This document shows, in pieces, positions 25,451-36,775 of a DNA stretch of 64,000 bases. The notes beneath the pieces are model-generated. The model was not told the DNA's origin and searched no databases. It saw nothing but the letters and a program-made list of their open reading frames with translations. Where the stretch lies: positions 10,695,660 to 10,759,659 of the forward strand of contig NC_037263.1 in the NCBI RefSeq assembly GCF_000002425.4, written 5' to 3'. Each line of letters begins with the position of its first letter. Positions within the stretch are counted from its first letter, which is position 1. This stretch comes from Physcomitrium patens. Lineage: Eukaryota > Streptophyta > Bryopsida > Funariales > Funariaceae. The position numbers and the translations under genes were made by a program.

Positions 25451-26279
25451 ACTCCTCAAGGAATTTGAGGAGTGAAATAAATTATATGTTTTTTAGAATA
25501 AAATGGATATATATATATATATATATATATAATTTTAATCATTTGGATTTTATTTTTAAAAATAATTATTACATAATTTCTTAGAAGATATTTTACTTGA
25601 GACATTTTAGAAAGAAAATGTCTTATCTATAATTCTAGCCCAATTTTTTTTAATAGACCATGTCACTATCCTTAATATCATATTGATCTGTTTTACAAAA
25701 GAACAATAAATAATATTATTTTTTGAAATATAATTATATTACAAAAACAAAGAAAAAAAAATTGGATGGTTGAAAAAGATTTTAGACAAAGAATGAGACA
25801 TTTGATTAAAAATACAACTATTATTTAGTAGAGGTTCTTTGATACTTAATATGTACAAGAAAAGGTTTTCTTGTCTATTGCAATTTTAGAAGGCGTGAAG
25901 TAAAAAATTTACCCAAATTATTAAATGTTTTTGAATAAGATATTTGGTGATCTAGTTCTTTCTCTGTTCTAAAAGCATGGATATTAAAGCAATAAATTAT
26001 GTCGTAGCTTTAAGGCTTGATGTAAAGATTCCTACCTCAAATGACATTAATACTTTGCTCACATGTAGTTGGTATTGCTAGATCATCTAAATTTTGTTGA
26101 TCAAAACATTGGTAAAGAAAAACTTTCCCCTCAAAATAAATAATTGGCTTAATGTTAAGCTCAAATTATTATGAGAATTATGAAACAAAAATAAAATAAA
26201 ATGAAATGAAACTTGAGTCAGTCAACAATTTGGGCACAAGTAATTTGTTTTACTGTAATGAATTATTAATTTACAGCTA

Positions 26280-26441
26280 TATTGGTACAAAGCTAGCAGA
26301 GGAGGAACTTAACAGCTCCTTACACTTCCCAGTGCAAGATGCACATCTGTTTACAATTTACAAGAATGAGCTTTATTACTAGAATCAGAAGAATATGCTG
26401 TACAAATTTTTGATAGAAATACACCTAATAGGAACTTGCGA
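26280..26441 (-). other. 3' flank of PYRP2-like gene with poly(A) signal
   Basis: On the minus strand downstream of the stop codon an AATAAA lies at about 26372-26377, about 65 bases after the stop, a plausible polyadenylation signal. Confidence 0.5.
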
Positions 26442-27683
26442 CTACCAATCCCTAGTAGTGACCTGGGGAAGAATTTGTTCCACTTCGACCTCCATTTCCA
26501 ACCGCGGTTCCGGGATCTGGAACTCTGGAGAGTCAAGATCCGAGAGATTCTTCAGATCAACCACAGACAAATCGTCGAGTCTGCGAACAACCAAGTCTCC
26601 AGCACTTAATTCGTATACAGGGTGTTTTCCTGCAACAGCCACGCACTTCATGCACCCATCATGGGCTGCCTCGACGCTGCAGTTGGAGTTTCCGAATACA
26701 ATGCAACGCTCAGGAATAAAGCCAAGCCTCTCTGCCGCATACATGAACATCTCAGGGTCTGGTTTACCCCTGTAGACATCTTCAGCGGCAAGAACAACAC
26801 TGAAAAAACCCTCCATGCCAACTGCTTCAATAGCTCTCTCCAGATACCTCCTAGGTCTCGTGGATGCCACCGCAATAGGGATTTCGTGTTTCTTGAGTAT
26901 CTGTACAAATTCACGAGATCCTGGCCGTAACCTGTACAAACCGCCTTGCATCTTTTCGTACAGGTCCTCCTTTCTGATGGCCAGGCGCTTCATTTGAAGG
27001 ATGTCTCTACTCCAGCACAGAACTTCCGAGATAGCCTGCTCGTTTTTCATGCCTTCTGCTCTTTTAAGGACGAAAGTCGGTGGTGGTCTCTTTCCTTCTT
27101 CTTCAGCAAGGGCGGCCCAAGCTCTCCTTTCCAGCTCGGAGTCATCTTCGACGATTACACCCTCCCATTCCAACACGACGCCCAACCAGCCACATCCTAG
27201 ACGGTGCTGTCGGAGCAGAGGATTATTCAAAGATAAATCATCTGCTCTATCCTTGCTACGTGAAGGAGATGACGATGAAGGGCTAATTTCAGTAAAATAT
27301 GTTATTTCCAATGACCTCCTATCTTGCTCAAATGGCATGTGCGCCTCCTCTGTGGCTCCCAGGGACTGTACGCGCCCAAGTCCATGTTCCACCTTCCACA
27401 ACCTCCTTGAACTAGCTCCAAACCTCAAGAATTCTAGACAGGGGTTGAAGGAGCTTTGGAGAGTAGCTGATGAATTTATGGTTCTAAAACGAAGAGTCGA
27501 ATCCGATGATTGTAGGATGGGGCAGACAGGAGGGAATTTAAATACAGTGAAAGTCGCCGATGGTAAAGAACTGGAACCATCCATTCTCCTCGAAGTTGCA
27601 GTTACTGTCTGAGGCAACCCTAAACCTTGGCTAAGCTCATCTGCACCAGGCTGTAATCGAAAGACACATCTCAAAGTTGCCAT
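26442..27683 (-). CDS. PYRP2-like HAD phosphatase (riboflavin pathway)
   Basis: Intronless frame of 413 residues. About 1-100 is Ser/Arg-rich with few acidic residues, a likely plastid transit region. The HAD core runs from about 165 to 385. Motif I reads VLEWEGVIVED (172-175 EWEG) instead of the usual DxDG. Motif II is in AVASTRP (about 271-277), the motif III lysine is in GKPDPEMF (306-313), and motif IV reads FGNSNCSVEAAHDG (330-343). The order and cap match plant CbbY-like proteins such as Arabidopsis At4g11570 (PYRP2), which dephosphorylates 5-amino-6-(5-phospho-D-ribitylamino)uracil in plastids. Whether this one has that activity is inference, because the nucleophile position differs from canonical HAD phosphatases. 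The start is the first ATG of the frame. Confidence 0.8.
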   Translation of the reverse strand: MATLRCVFRLQPGADELSQGLGLPQTVTATSRRMDGSSSLPSATFTVFKFPPVCPILQSSDSTLRFRTINSSATLQSSFNPCLEFLRFGASSRRLWKVEHGLGRVQSLGATEEAHMPFEQDRRSLEITYFTEISPSSSSPSRSKDRADDLSLNNPLLRQHRLGCGWLGVVLEWEGVIVEDDSELERRAWAALAEEEGKRPPPTFVLKRAEGMKNEQAISEVLCWSRDILQMKRLAIRKEDLYEKMQGGLYRLRPGSREFVQILKKHEIPIAVASTRPRRYLERAIEAVGMEGFFSVVLAAEDVYRGKPDPEMFMYAAERLGFIPERCIVFGNSNCSVEAAHDGCMKCVAVAGKHPVYELSAGDLVVRRLDDLSVVDLKNLSDLDSPEFQIPEPRLEMEVEVEQILPQVTTRDW

Positions 27684-29689
27684 GTCGCGATGGATTAACT
27701 TTCTGCAAGTAGAGATCTATATTTTCTCGCCTCAACCTCAACTGCAACTCGACAACAATGGCAAATGTTAAACCCAGAGCTGTGACACCCAATTAATTCC
27801 CGGTCTCTTTCTCAATTTCTCGTTTGAAAGAGAACAACGTATCAATTCAAACGTCACCACTCGGTTCATGTACATATTCATTTATCTGCAACCCTATTTG
27901 TGATAAAAGGAACGGAATTTCGAAAGAGTTGACAGACATGTGTGACTCTATTTAATGTTGCAAATTTGCTCCAACATCAACAAATGTCTCTATTCGTAAA
28001 CAAAGACGACGTCGTGTAAGTCAAAAAGCACGTGTATGACATTGTGAAAGCAAAATCAATTTTTCTGTAAGAGTGGAGAAGCGTCGATTAGAGAGCAGTC
28101 TCTAGAGTAACAGCCACAAGCTCTAGTCTCACAGGTTAAAAGCAACAAAATAACTTAATTGTACACAAATGTCAGAGGCATAGCACTACGTAGTTGAGTA
28201 CGAAGGTTACCTCAAAGTACGAAGCTGGCAGCAACGCTATAATATAGAGTGTTCAAAAACCAAAGAACACAACAAATGCGCGCCCTTGCTTGAGAAGGCC
28301 AGGTCAGTAGTCCTGTTCACAAAATGTTAGTAAGCTAACTTTTAAGAACATTAGCGCCAAGTAAGATACCGTCACAGAGGTACAACCTCTTACAACTATT
28401 CTTGCACAACAACACGTCCTGACGCACAAGACGGTGAGCACTAGAACGCTGAGGATGGGTGCATTAAAAATATAAATGAAAAAAGCAAGATCTTTCGTCA
28501 ACCAAAACACCACCACATTACCAGGTAGGGACACACCCACAGACAAAGGAGAAGAGCGCAGACAACTGCAGAAACCGCAAGGAAGCCTCAATTCCGGCCC
28601 TCGTCACAGAGACGCGCTAATACCTACGTAAACTTCGAACTCCAATCTCGGTCCCACCAACTTCCGACGGAACCAAAACGCAAATACTAGAAACTCACCA
28701 CATCGACACCAAATCACACTACCAAATCCGCAGAGCACTCAATCCCTGCAATCATAAACGTACGCACTACGAACAATCTCAGAAAACCCACTCTAACCCA
28801 AGTAGCCCCTCAACTAGAATCATATCCACGCTCCTACACGCAAGAAACCTCGAAGCTTACCAACACGTCACCATGAAATCGATCCGCCATTCGCATCCGA
28901 GAAGACAACCTACCAGCCAGCGACAAATCGACAACTCCAGTAGCCTTGAAGATGCATCCGAAATGATGGAAGCGGCAGCACCACAACACGACCAACATCC
29001 AATGGCTACGACCAACATAGGATCGTGGCGCAGGTAAAGTGAGGAAGCAACCTTCGTCGGGGTGGCCAGGCGACGGACATGTATAGGGCCCAGAAGGCGT
29101 GAAAGAAAAGCAAAAAATTAAGAGCCAAGTAGTCATTAATGGCACGGCGGAAAGTAAAAATGGTCTCCCAGTCACATTGTCCTGGCATGACTCGAGCCTG
29201 ACAAGGCTCGACTATCGGGAGGGGGACACGCTGGCAGAAATGACCATGAGGGGAGGCTCTGAAAGCTCGAAGAAGTTCTTCCGAAATGACCCACACCCTG
29301 TGTGCTTTACTGGAGGAGGGGACAACAAGAGGATGACGCTGAAACAACAACAGGTGTACAAGATGCACCCTCAAACGTGACCGCATGCTTTCTTCTCACA
29401 CACTCTTAGTAGAATCATGCACCTGGCGGTCAATTCCCTGACCTCTGACTCTCCCCCCAGCTCCCCAATATCATCTCCCCGCATCCTAGGTCGTCGCTTA
29501 CTCCCTGCCTCCCAAGCGATGCAGGTGGCGGGGCTTTTTCCATGGCATGGATGCGTCGGCAGCTTGTCTGCGCCCCCGCCTTCGTCGTGTGGATTCAGAT
29601 CCTCTTATCCTCCCCCGCATGTGGGGAGCGTGGAAGAGTGACAGGTCAGGCTTGGATATTCCCAAATGAAGAATAAGTTACACGATTCT
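27684..29689. other. Intergenic, promoter side of PYRP2-like gene
   Basis: Moderate GC with no gene supported. Two minus-strand open frames (28304-28591, 28834-29386) show no family motifs, Cys/Arg-rich composition typical of chance ORFs, and no splice-supported extension. The part next to 27684 should hold the PYRP2 promoter. Confidence 0.5.
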
Positions 29690-30170
29690 ACACCTCGCTT
29701 TTCCATCCTTCCCTCCGCGCCATCGTAAAAACCTGCTGCAGGATCCTGGTGTTCTGCTGGTGCTGCAGCATGAGTTCATGGTGTCCAGTGGAGGAGGACA
29801 CGAGGCGGTGAGCCCGTGCGCCGACGCTGCTGCAAGAAGAGGGAGGGAGGGAAGGAAGGAAGGAAGGAAGGAAGGAAGAGCATGGGCATGGGGCATGGAG
29901 CATAGAGTGGCATTGCATTGCATCACAGCTTGCAGATGATAAGAGACATGGGCAGGAGACACACATGGGCAGGAGAGCCTGGACTTAGTTAGTTGGTGAG
30001 TGAGTGAGTCGGATTTCTCTCCCTCCTTTGCTCTTCTTCTTTCTTCTTTCTTCGGTCCTCTCTCTCTCTCTCTCTTTTCTTCGTATTCACTGCCTTTGTT
30101 TGTAGCTTGAAACTTATTGTCTTTTGAATCCCGTGAATGTTTTCTCACAAGCCCATCACTCATATTATAC
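29690..30170. other. GC-rich leader/promoter-like island with GGAA repeat
   Basis: Contains CTGCTGCAG-type repeats (29733-29772), a GGGA/GGAA tract (29838-29879), GAGTGAGTGAG and CT runs (29995-30080). Similar patches occur at 700-880, 37040-37560 and 58640-59060. They look like promoter/leader DNA, but I see no coding exon beside this one. It may be the 5' remnant of a gene lost to the AT-rich insertion to the right. Confidence 0.35.
29838..29879 (+). repeat. (GGGA)n(GGAA)n tract
   Basis: Three GGGA units followed by about seven GGAA units. The plus strand could form a G-quadruplex at the GGGA end. Confidence 0.9.
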
Positions 30171-31699
30171 AATGTGCTCTTAGTTTGTCTAATGGTATCA
30201 ATCAGTGGTTAGTTGAATTTCTTTTAAGAAAACATCTAATGACATAGTATATGATTTATTTTAAGCACTATTTCATATAATATTGTAGATATGGCATTTC
30301 AAAAATTGGTTTCTTCAAACATCATAGTAATAACATTACTAAAAATGTACAATCTGTTTTATTCAACATTGTAATATTTTAAAAAAATAATAATAATATA
30401 AAAAAGTAAAGATCAAAATATCTAAATATATATTTTTTTAAATCAAAACTTACATATTATAAATTTTACTTGAAACAAAAGTTGATAAAGATGTTATTAA
30501 TAAAAAGTGAAGTAAGAAGTCTTAACACTTAGTATTAGCAAGGTTGCACATAAAGAAAAGTTTGGAGTAAAATAACTCTCACTTTCAACACTTTTTACTT
30601 ATAGGAGAGAAATTACATTGGATATAAATGAATCTCATCTATAATCATTTTCATCTTACTTTCCTTCATCCAAAAAACCTTAAATTCTTCTTAAATTACT
30701 TGCCATCTTAATAAGTTGATTTAAGCCTTTGTTGTCTTTTAATCATTAGCAATTAATTAAGGTTAAATTGTAAGTGGTAGTAACTAATGCTAGCATCAAA
30801 ATTTAATTAGTTTTTTTTTATGGTTTTTAAAAATTTTAATTAAGATTTGATTAAGATTTAATTAAGATTTATTTAGAATTTATTAGAATTTTATCATGAT
30901 TTTAAAAAGTTTTCTTATAATTTCTTTGAGATTTCTTTAGGATTTCTAAAAGAATGATTAGAATTTCTTTAAAATTTAATTTGGATTGTTATGGAGTTAA
31001 TTAAAGTATATCAAGATTTTTTTAGGATTTTTTAAAGCTTAATAAGAGATATTTAGTTTAATTGGAAGCTTACTCAGATTTTTAAACATAACATGCATTA
31101 TTTTTGGATTGTAAATTTAACTCAAGATAAGATCAAATTCTTCCACAAATAAATGGATAGTACATTCTCAAGTTTTTGTGAAGTCGACATCATTATTATT
31201 ACTAATTTTGGCTTCACTAGATAGGCATAATTCTATCATATATATATATATATATATATATATAGATACATATATTAAAAGGTTGGTAATTTTTTTTAAA
31301 AAATTATCAAGAAATATTATTCATCAGATCAATTGATTATTCATTTTTTAATTATAAAGAATAAATACTTTTATTTCATCATTTTTCATTAATCAGTTTT
31401 TATTTTTATTATTATTATTTTTTTTAATCTACATTTAACTAATACATTCAGTAAACGTTAAATGTTTGAAATTATCAAATTTCAGCTGGATCTGCAAGTT
31501 AACTTTACAAAATATAATGGGATAATTTAGTTGTTCTGGTACAAAAAGTTAGGAACTAATATGTTTTAAATTAATCAAAAGCTCGTAGAAGAGCCTAAGT
31601 CTTTTACTTGATTAAAACCATAGAATGAATTATTGCATGAACAAGAAAAAGTTGATCTAAGATTCATGCGTTAGGAAATTCTGCCGCTTGACATGCATA
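30171..31699. other. AT-rich spacer left of copia element
   Basis: AT-rich with repetitive AAGATTTAATTAAGATTT-like wording between about 30830 and 31080 and a (TA)n run at 31239-31262. No gene is seen. Confidence 0.7.
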
Positions 31700-31704
31700 A
31701 TTTG

Positions 31705-31991
31705 TGTTGAAACATAGAAAGCATACTCCACACAAGTAAGTTAGGACCAGCAAGGTTGCACTTTAACAAATAGAGTGTGGTATGAGATAATTCTTCCCAT
31801 GCCAACCCTTTCCTTATATACTAGTATCAAGGTACCAAGTGCTATAACCCATATGGGATATCTCCTAAGACCAGCCCTCCCCTTGTACTCTGATGCACTA
31901 TATACTAGCACCTAACCTTATGGGATATCCCTAACAACACTTATACTCTATTGACCATTAGCAACTACTTAAAGAGTTCTTTCCTTCAACA
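31705..31991 (-). repeat. Copia 3' LTR (left copy)
   Basis: 287 bases, TG...CA ends, starting TGTTGAAACATAG and ending CTTTCCTTCAACA in plus-strand reading. Because the element is on the minus strand this left copy is the 3' LTR. Confidence 0.97.
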
Positions 31992-32001
31992 CTCCCACTT
32001 T
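31992..32001 (-). other. Polypurine tract of copia element
   Basis: The reverse complement reads AAAGTGGGAG directly next to the 3' LTR, the expected plus-strand DNA primer site. Confidence 0.85.
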
Positions 32002-32009
32002 GCTATTGG

Positions 32010-35000
32010 TCAATTACCTATCAATCCTAATGCCTTACTCAACTTGTTGTGTCTTTCTCTAACTAAGGCTTTTGTCAATAAATCAGCCAACATGTCTTTG
32101 GTTTCACAATACATCATATCAATAACCCCCATTTCTATCTTCTCTCTTATGAAATGGTGTTGAATATCAATGTGCTTGGTTCTTGCATGATGCTTTGGAT
32201 TCTATGCAAAAGCAAGACATCCTTGATTGTCACACCTCAATGGAGTGGCCTCCAATTGCACAAGTCCAATATCTTCCAATAACAACCTCAACCAAATTGC
32301 CTCCATTGCTCCATGACTTGCTGCCATGTACTCCGCCTCCATTATGGACCTTGCAATGGTTGGTTGTCTCTTGCAATTCCAAGATATGGCTCCCACTCCA
32401 ACAAAGAATACATAGCCCGTTGTTGATCTTCTATCGTTTGCATCTCCAGCCCAATCCGCATCACAATATCCATGTAATGCAATATTAACTCTTCCAAGAC
32501 ATATTTTCACGTTCAAAGAGCCTTTCAAGTACCTCATGATTCTCTTGATGGTTGCCCAATGCATAGGACCTGGTTTTGCCATGTATTGGCTTACAACACT
32601 TACCGCAAATGCAAGATCCATCCTTGTACCTACCATTGCATACATGAGTGAGCCTACTGCTGCCTTGTATGGTATGCCTTGCATTTGATGCTCAACTTCA
32701 GCATACTCCTCATCCGTGAGCTTCATCAACTTCAAGTTGGCCTCCAAAGGAGTTCCAATGGGCTTGCAATCTCCCATATTGAATCGTTTCAACACTTCTT
32801 CAATGTACTTGCTTTGGCTCAATGTGATGGTCTTTGATTCTCTACTTCTTGTGAATTCCACACCCAAACAATAATGGAGCTCTTTCAAATCACTCATCTC
32901 AAACCCTCCCTCCAATTTCTTCTTCAACCAATCCAATCTTACCATGGTGTTGCTTAAGATGATTAAATCATCTACATAGAGGATCACAACCAGCAAGAAG
33001 TCCTTGGCTTGCAATACATACAAAGAATGGTCAGCTTCACTCCTTACAAAACCTTCCTTTACAAAGAACGAGTCAATGCGTTGGTACCATGCTCTTGGTG
33101 ATTGCTTGAGTCCATACAATGACTTCCTCAACTTGCAAACAAGGTGGTGTTTGTCTTGTTCAATAAATCCTTGAGGTTGCTCCATGTAGATGTCTTCTTC
33201 CAATTCTCCATTCAAGAATGCTGTCTTGACGTCCATTTGATGCATCTCAAGATCCATTGATGCTCCAATTACTACTATGGTTCTAATGGTGGTGAACTTG
33301 GCCACGGGTGCAAATGTCTCATTAAAGTCCACTCCAGCAACTTGTGAGTAGCCTTTGGCAACCAATCTTGCCTTGTACCTCATAACATTGCCCATAGCAT
33401 CTCTCTTGGTTCTAAACACCCACTTACATCCAATTGCTGATCGATTTGGTGGAAGTGGAGTCAACTCCCATGTCTCATTGTCCATAAGAGATTTGTATTC
33501 TTCTTGCATGGCAATCTCCCACTTCATTGCATCACATAAAGTCAATGGATCATCAAGAAGAGCAACATTGGCATGGTCTTCACTTACTTGTGGAAAGATG
33601 TGGTTCTTCCACCATTCACCTTGTGGTCTTCTCTCACGTGTTGGATATCTTCTTTCATGCAAGGAGGATGAGCTTTCATGCACCTCTTGCTGGCTTGTAT
33701 GGCTCATGGAGTTCTTTCTCTTACTCATTGGTTGGTATTCTTCATCTTCATTCTCTTCATTATCCTTGTTGTATCTTGCTGGAATTGAAGTCTTCATAGT
33801 ATTGGACTCTTCTATCATGGCATCTTCTTCTCCTTCTTCACTTTGAGAATGCTCTTCTTCATCTTCTTGTTTGTTTGTTGGAATTGAAGATGTGTCCACA
33901 AACACACCACTACTCCCACTTGGACACATCTCCCACTTTTCACTACTACTCTTATGCTCTAAGAACTCTACATCACGACTTTTGATGATCTTTTTGGTAT
34001 CTAAACACATGAGCCTATATGCGTTGGTGCCTTCACAATAACCAATGAATACACATCTTGTGTCCTTTGCATCAAGTTTGCCTCTCATACTATCTGGAAC
34101 CTTGACATATGCAATGCACCCAAAAATCCTCATGTGGGATATGCAAGGTTTGTTACCAGTCCAAGCTTCTTGGGGAGTCATTCCTTCAAGTGCACTTGTG
34201 GGACACCTATTTCTTGTATACACGGCATTTACCACAGCTTTCGTCCAATACTCATACCCAAGTTTTTGAGCATGAATCATACTCCTTGCCATCTCCACAA
34301 TAGTGCGATTTACTCTTTCAGCAACTCCATTTTGTTGTGGAGTGTAGAGAGTAGAGGTTTGTCTTGCAATGCCTTCATGCTTCAATAATTCATCAAAGTG
34401 TTTGGACAAATACTCACCTCCATTGTCCGATCGCAGCACCTTAATCTTGTGCTCACATTGCTTCTCCACAAGTGCTTTCCACTCCTTAAACTTGACAAAA
34501 CACTCACTCTTGGCCTTGATGATGTAAATCCATACCTTCCTTGAGAAGCCATCAATAAATGTGACAAAATACCTTGCTCCACTCATAGATGGTGTCCTCA
34601 TGGGTCCACAAACATCCGAATGCACAAGCTCCAGCAATTGACTTGCTCTTGTTGCAACTCCACTAGGAAATGGTGTCCTATGTTGTTTACCTTGAATGCA
34701 TCCCTCACAAGTAAGATTCATGGTAGAATGGCCAAGGTCTAAGCCACTTACTATGGATTGAAGCTCCTTCATGCTTTTGGCATTCAAATGCCCAAGTCTT
34801 TGATGCCAAATACCCACCTTGTCTTCATTTGATGGAAATTCAGCAAAGGCAGCAACCTCCACTCCATTGATCCTCTTACAATTGATAATATAGAGATTGC
34901 CATCCCTAGTCCCTTTTGCTACTTCTTTGCCTTCCATGGTTCTCACAAAACATCCATTCATGTTAAATTGCACTTTGCATCCATGAGTTACAAGTTTACT

Positions 35001-36055
35001 CACCGAAAGGAGGTTCTTCTTCATCTTTGGCACATGTAACACATCCCTGAGAGTGATTCTCTTGCTTATGCCCTTCACCACCACCTCCACTACAATGGTA
35101 CCCATTCCAATGGCTTGTACCATATCATTATCACCTAACCAAATCTTGGTTGCTGGAATTAGTTGATAAGTGTTAAATGAACACTTGTATGGAGTCATGT
35201 GTTTGGTACATCCGGAATCCACAATCCCTTTGCTCATATCAAGCATGGAAGGAGTTTGTTTTGCCATGAATGCAAAGTCTTCACCTCCATGGTCATGAAA
35301 AACATTGTTGGCATTCTCTCTTTCTCCTTTCTTTGCCTTGAAACAATTTCTAGCAAAATGGCGTGGTTTTCCACAAATGTAACAAGTTTTAGGAGGATAA
35401 CGTTGAAAAGGAGCACTTGCCTTACTTGGTCTTGTAAATAGTGCTGATTGCTCCCCAATAGACTCCTTTTGCTTTCTTTTGGTCACTTCATGGGCTAGTC
35501 TTGTCGTAACATAGTCCAAAGTGAGGTCTTTCCTTGAAATGGACTCCAATGCCACAATGAGGGAGGAATAGGAGTCCGGAAGGCTTGAGAGCAATGTCAT
35601 CACAACATCTTCTTCAAGTAAAGGCTTGTCAACAACAATAAGTTGGTTTGCAAGTACTTTTACCTTATTCACATGAGCCATGAGATCTTCACCTTCTTCC
35701 ATCTTCACGGTGAAGAATTTTTGCCTTGACCATAGCACATTGAAGAGATTCCTACTTTCATAGACATTGCAAAGAGTCTTCCATGCATCTACTGCCCCTT
35801 GTAAGAAATGACATGAACAAAGTTACTTTCATCTAAATTGGTGGCAATTATGCCAAAAGCCTTCTTCTCTCGTCTTTTGAAGTCTTTTTGCTCCTTGATG
35901 CTTGCCTCTACCCCAGGTGCAAGTTCCTCCTCATCTACTATCTCCCAAAAATCCAATGACGCCAAAAGTAGCTCCATTTTGGCCTTCCAGTGGTGAAATT
36001 TGTCACCTCTAAACTTTTCAACAAATCTTAAGCTATCACCCTCAAAAGATGCCAT
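32010..36055 (-). pseudogene. Copia gag-pol polyprotein, two lesions
   Basis: The likely start is the ATG at 36055 (MASFEGD). Gag runs to a frameshift around 35794-35805, where the zero frame hits TAG at 35789-35791 and the sense frame continues one register away. From 35738 a single 1178-codon frame holds the CCHC knuckle (CYICGKPRHFARNC, residues 119-132), the protease DSG in GIVDSGCTKHMTP, the integrase zinc domain HQRLGHLN...CEGCIQGKQ, and integrase catalytic blocks with SDVCGP, LRSDNGGEY and QNGVAERVN. Reverse transcriptase has ILYVDDLIIL and RNase H has YCDADWAGD and EAEYMA. A TAG at 32202-32204 interrupts RNase H after GCLAFA; the reading frame continues to the true stop at 32010-32012 with the usual copia ending (KHIDIQHHFIREK, TKAL). 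Confidence 0.95.
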
Positions 36056-36469
36056 CTCAAGGTACAAGTAGGTCCAAAAAACTCTTGATTTGGAGTTGTA
36101 ATGCAAAAGATATGACTACTTAAAGATTACTGAACTACAAACCCAGAATTCGTTGTTTTGCAACTTTTTGCATATTTTGAGTCCAAATTACGTCTAAATG
36201 GTGGAGAATGGTTTGTAATGTGATTTTATGACTTTCAAACGTCTCTCTAACGTCACTTCACTCAAAATGACTCACTTTCTCATAAAACTCTCAAATACTA
36301 GTGCTCCTTCAGCAAAGACACTATCAAGGTCTTGCACTAAGCTCATACACTCACAAATCTAGGAGCAATGACTTCAACAATTCACTAGCAATATTCTACC
36401 ATAAGATCTCAACCACCAAAAACAAGCAACAAAGAAATAATGCAAGAACAACTTACTTGGTAAGAGAAT

Positions 36470-36483
36470 GTGGGCCCATAACC
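36470..36483 (-). other. Primer-binding site, half-tRNA type
   Basis: Immediately internal to the 5' LTR the minus strand reads GGTTATGGGCCCAC. This is complementary to the anticodon stem-loop of plant initiator methionine tRNA (GUGGGCCCAUAACC), not to its 3' CCA end. Drosophila copia and some plant copia elements prime from a cleaved 5' half of initiator tRNA-Met in this way. Confidence 0.85.
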
Positions 36484-36770
36484 TGTTGAAACATAGAAAG
36501 CATACTCCACACAAGTTAGTTAGGACCAGCAAGGTTGCACTTTAACAAATAGAGTGTGGTATGAGATAATTCTTCCCATGCCAACCCTTTCCTTATATAC
36601 TAGTACCAAGGTACCAAGTGCTACAACCCATATGGGATATCTCCTAGGACCAGCCCTCCCCTTGTACTCCGATGCAATATATACTAGCACCTAACCTTAT
36701 GGGATATCCCTAACAACACTTATACTCTATTGACCATTAGCAACTACTTAAAGAGTTCTTTCCTTCAACA
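36484..36770 (-). repeat. Copia 5' LTR (right copy)
   Basis: 287 bases, same ends as the left copy, differing by an A/T at the CACACAAG(T)AAG position and five other substitutions. It should carry the promoter of the element for minus-strand transcription. Confidence 0.97.
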
Positions 36771-36775
36771 ATTTG

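Larger units (their letters stand above)
21010..26279. other. AT-rich intergenic desert with transposon relics
   Basis: The first 1.2 kb is the CPP1 3' flank; after 22180 the sequence is strongly AT-rich. It holds an (AAT)n/poly(A) tract at 22826-22872, TTTTTC repeats near 22906-22929, (TA)n microsatellites near 23697, 24078, 24680 and 25509, a MITE at 23474-23676 and a decayed pogo-like transposase at about 24890-25450. No intact gene is seen. Confidence 0.7.
31700..36775 (-). mobile_element. Ty1/copia LTR retrotransposon, nearly complete
   Basis: The element spans 31705-36770 and is flanked by the 5-bp duplication ATTTG (31700-31704 and 36771-36775). The two 287-bp LTRs differ at six positions by my count (about 2%), so the insertion is young relative to everything else in the desert. 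The coding order on the minus strand is gag, protease, integrase, reverse transcriptase, RNase H, which defines Ty1/copia. The primer-binding site and polypurine tract are both present. Coding is broken once by a frameshift and once by a nonsense codon, so this copy is not autonomous as assembled, although sequencing error could explain either lesion. Confidence 0.97.

Noticed and set aside
27001..27612. 203-codon plus-strand frame
   Set aside because: It lies antisense within the PYRP2-like gene, whose minus-strand frame carries clear HAD motifs; a shadow frame.
29678..30172. 164-codon minus-strand frame
   Set aside because: Mostly the translation of GGAA, GA and CT simple repeats; low complexity.
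33355..33846. 163-codon plus-strand frame
   Set aside because: Antisense to the copia polyprotein.
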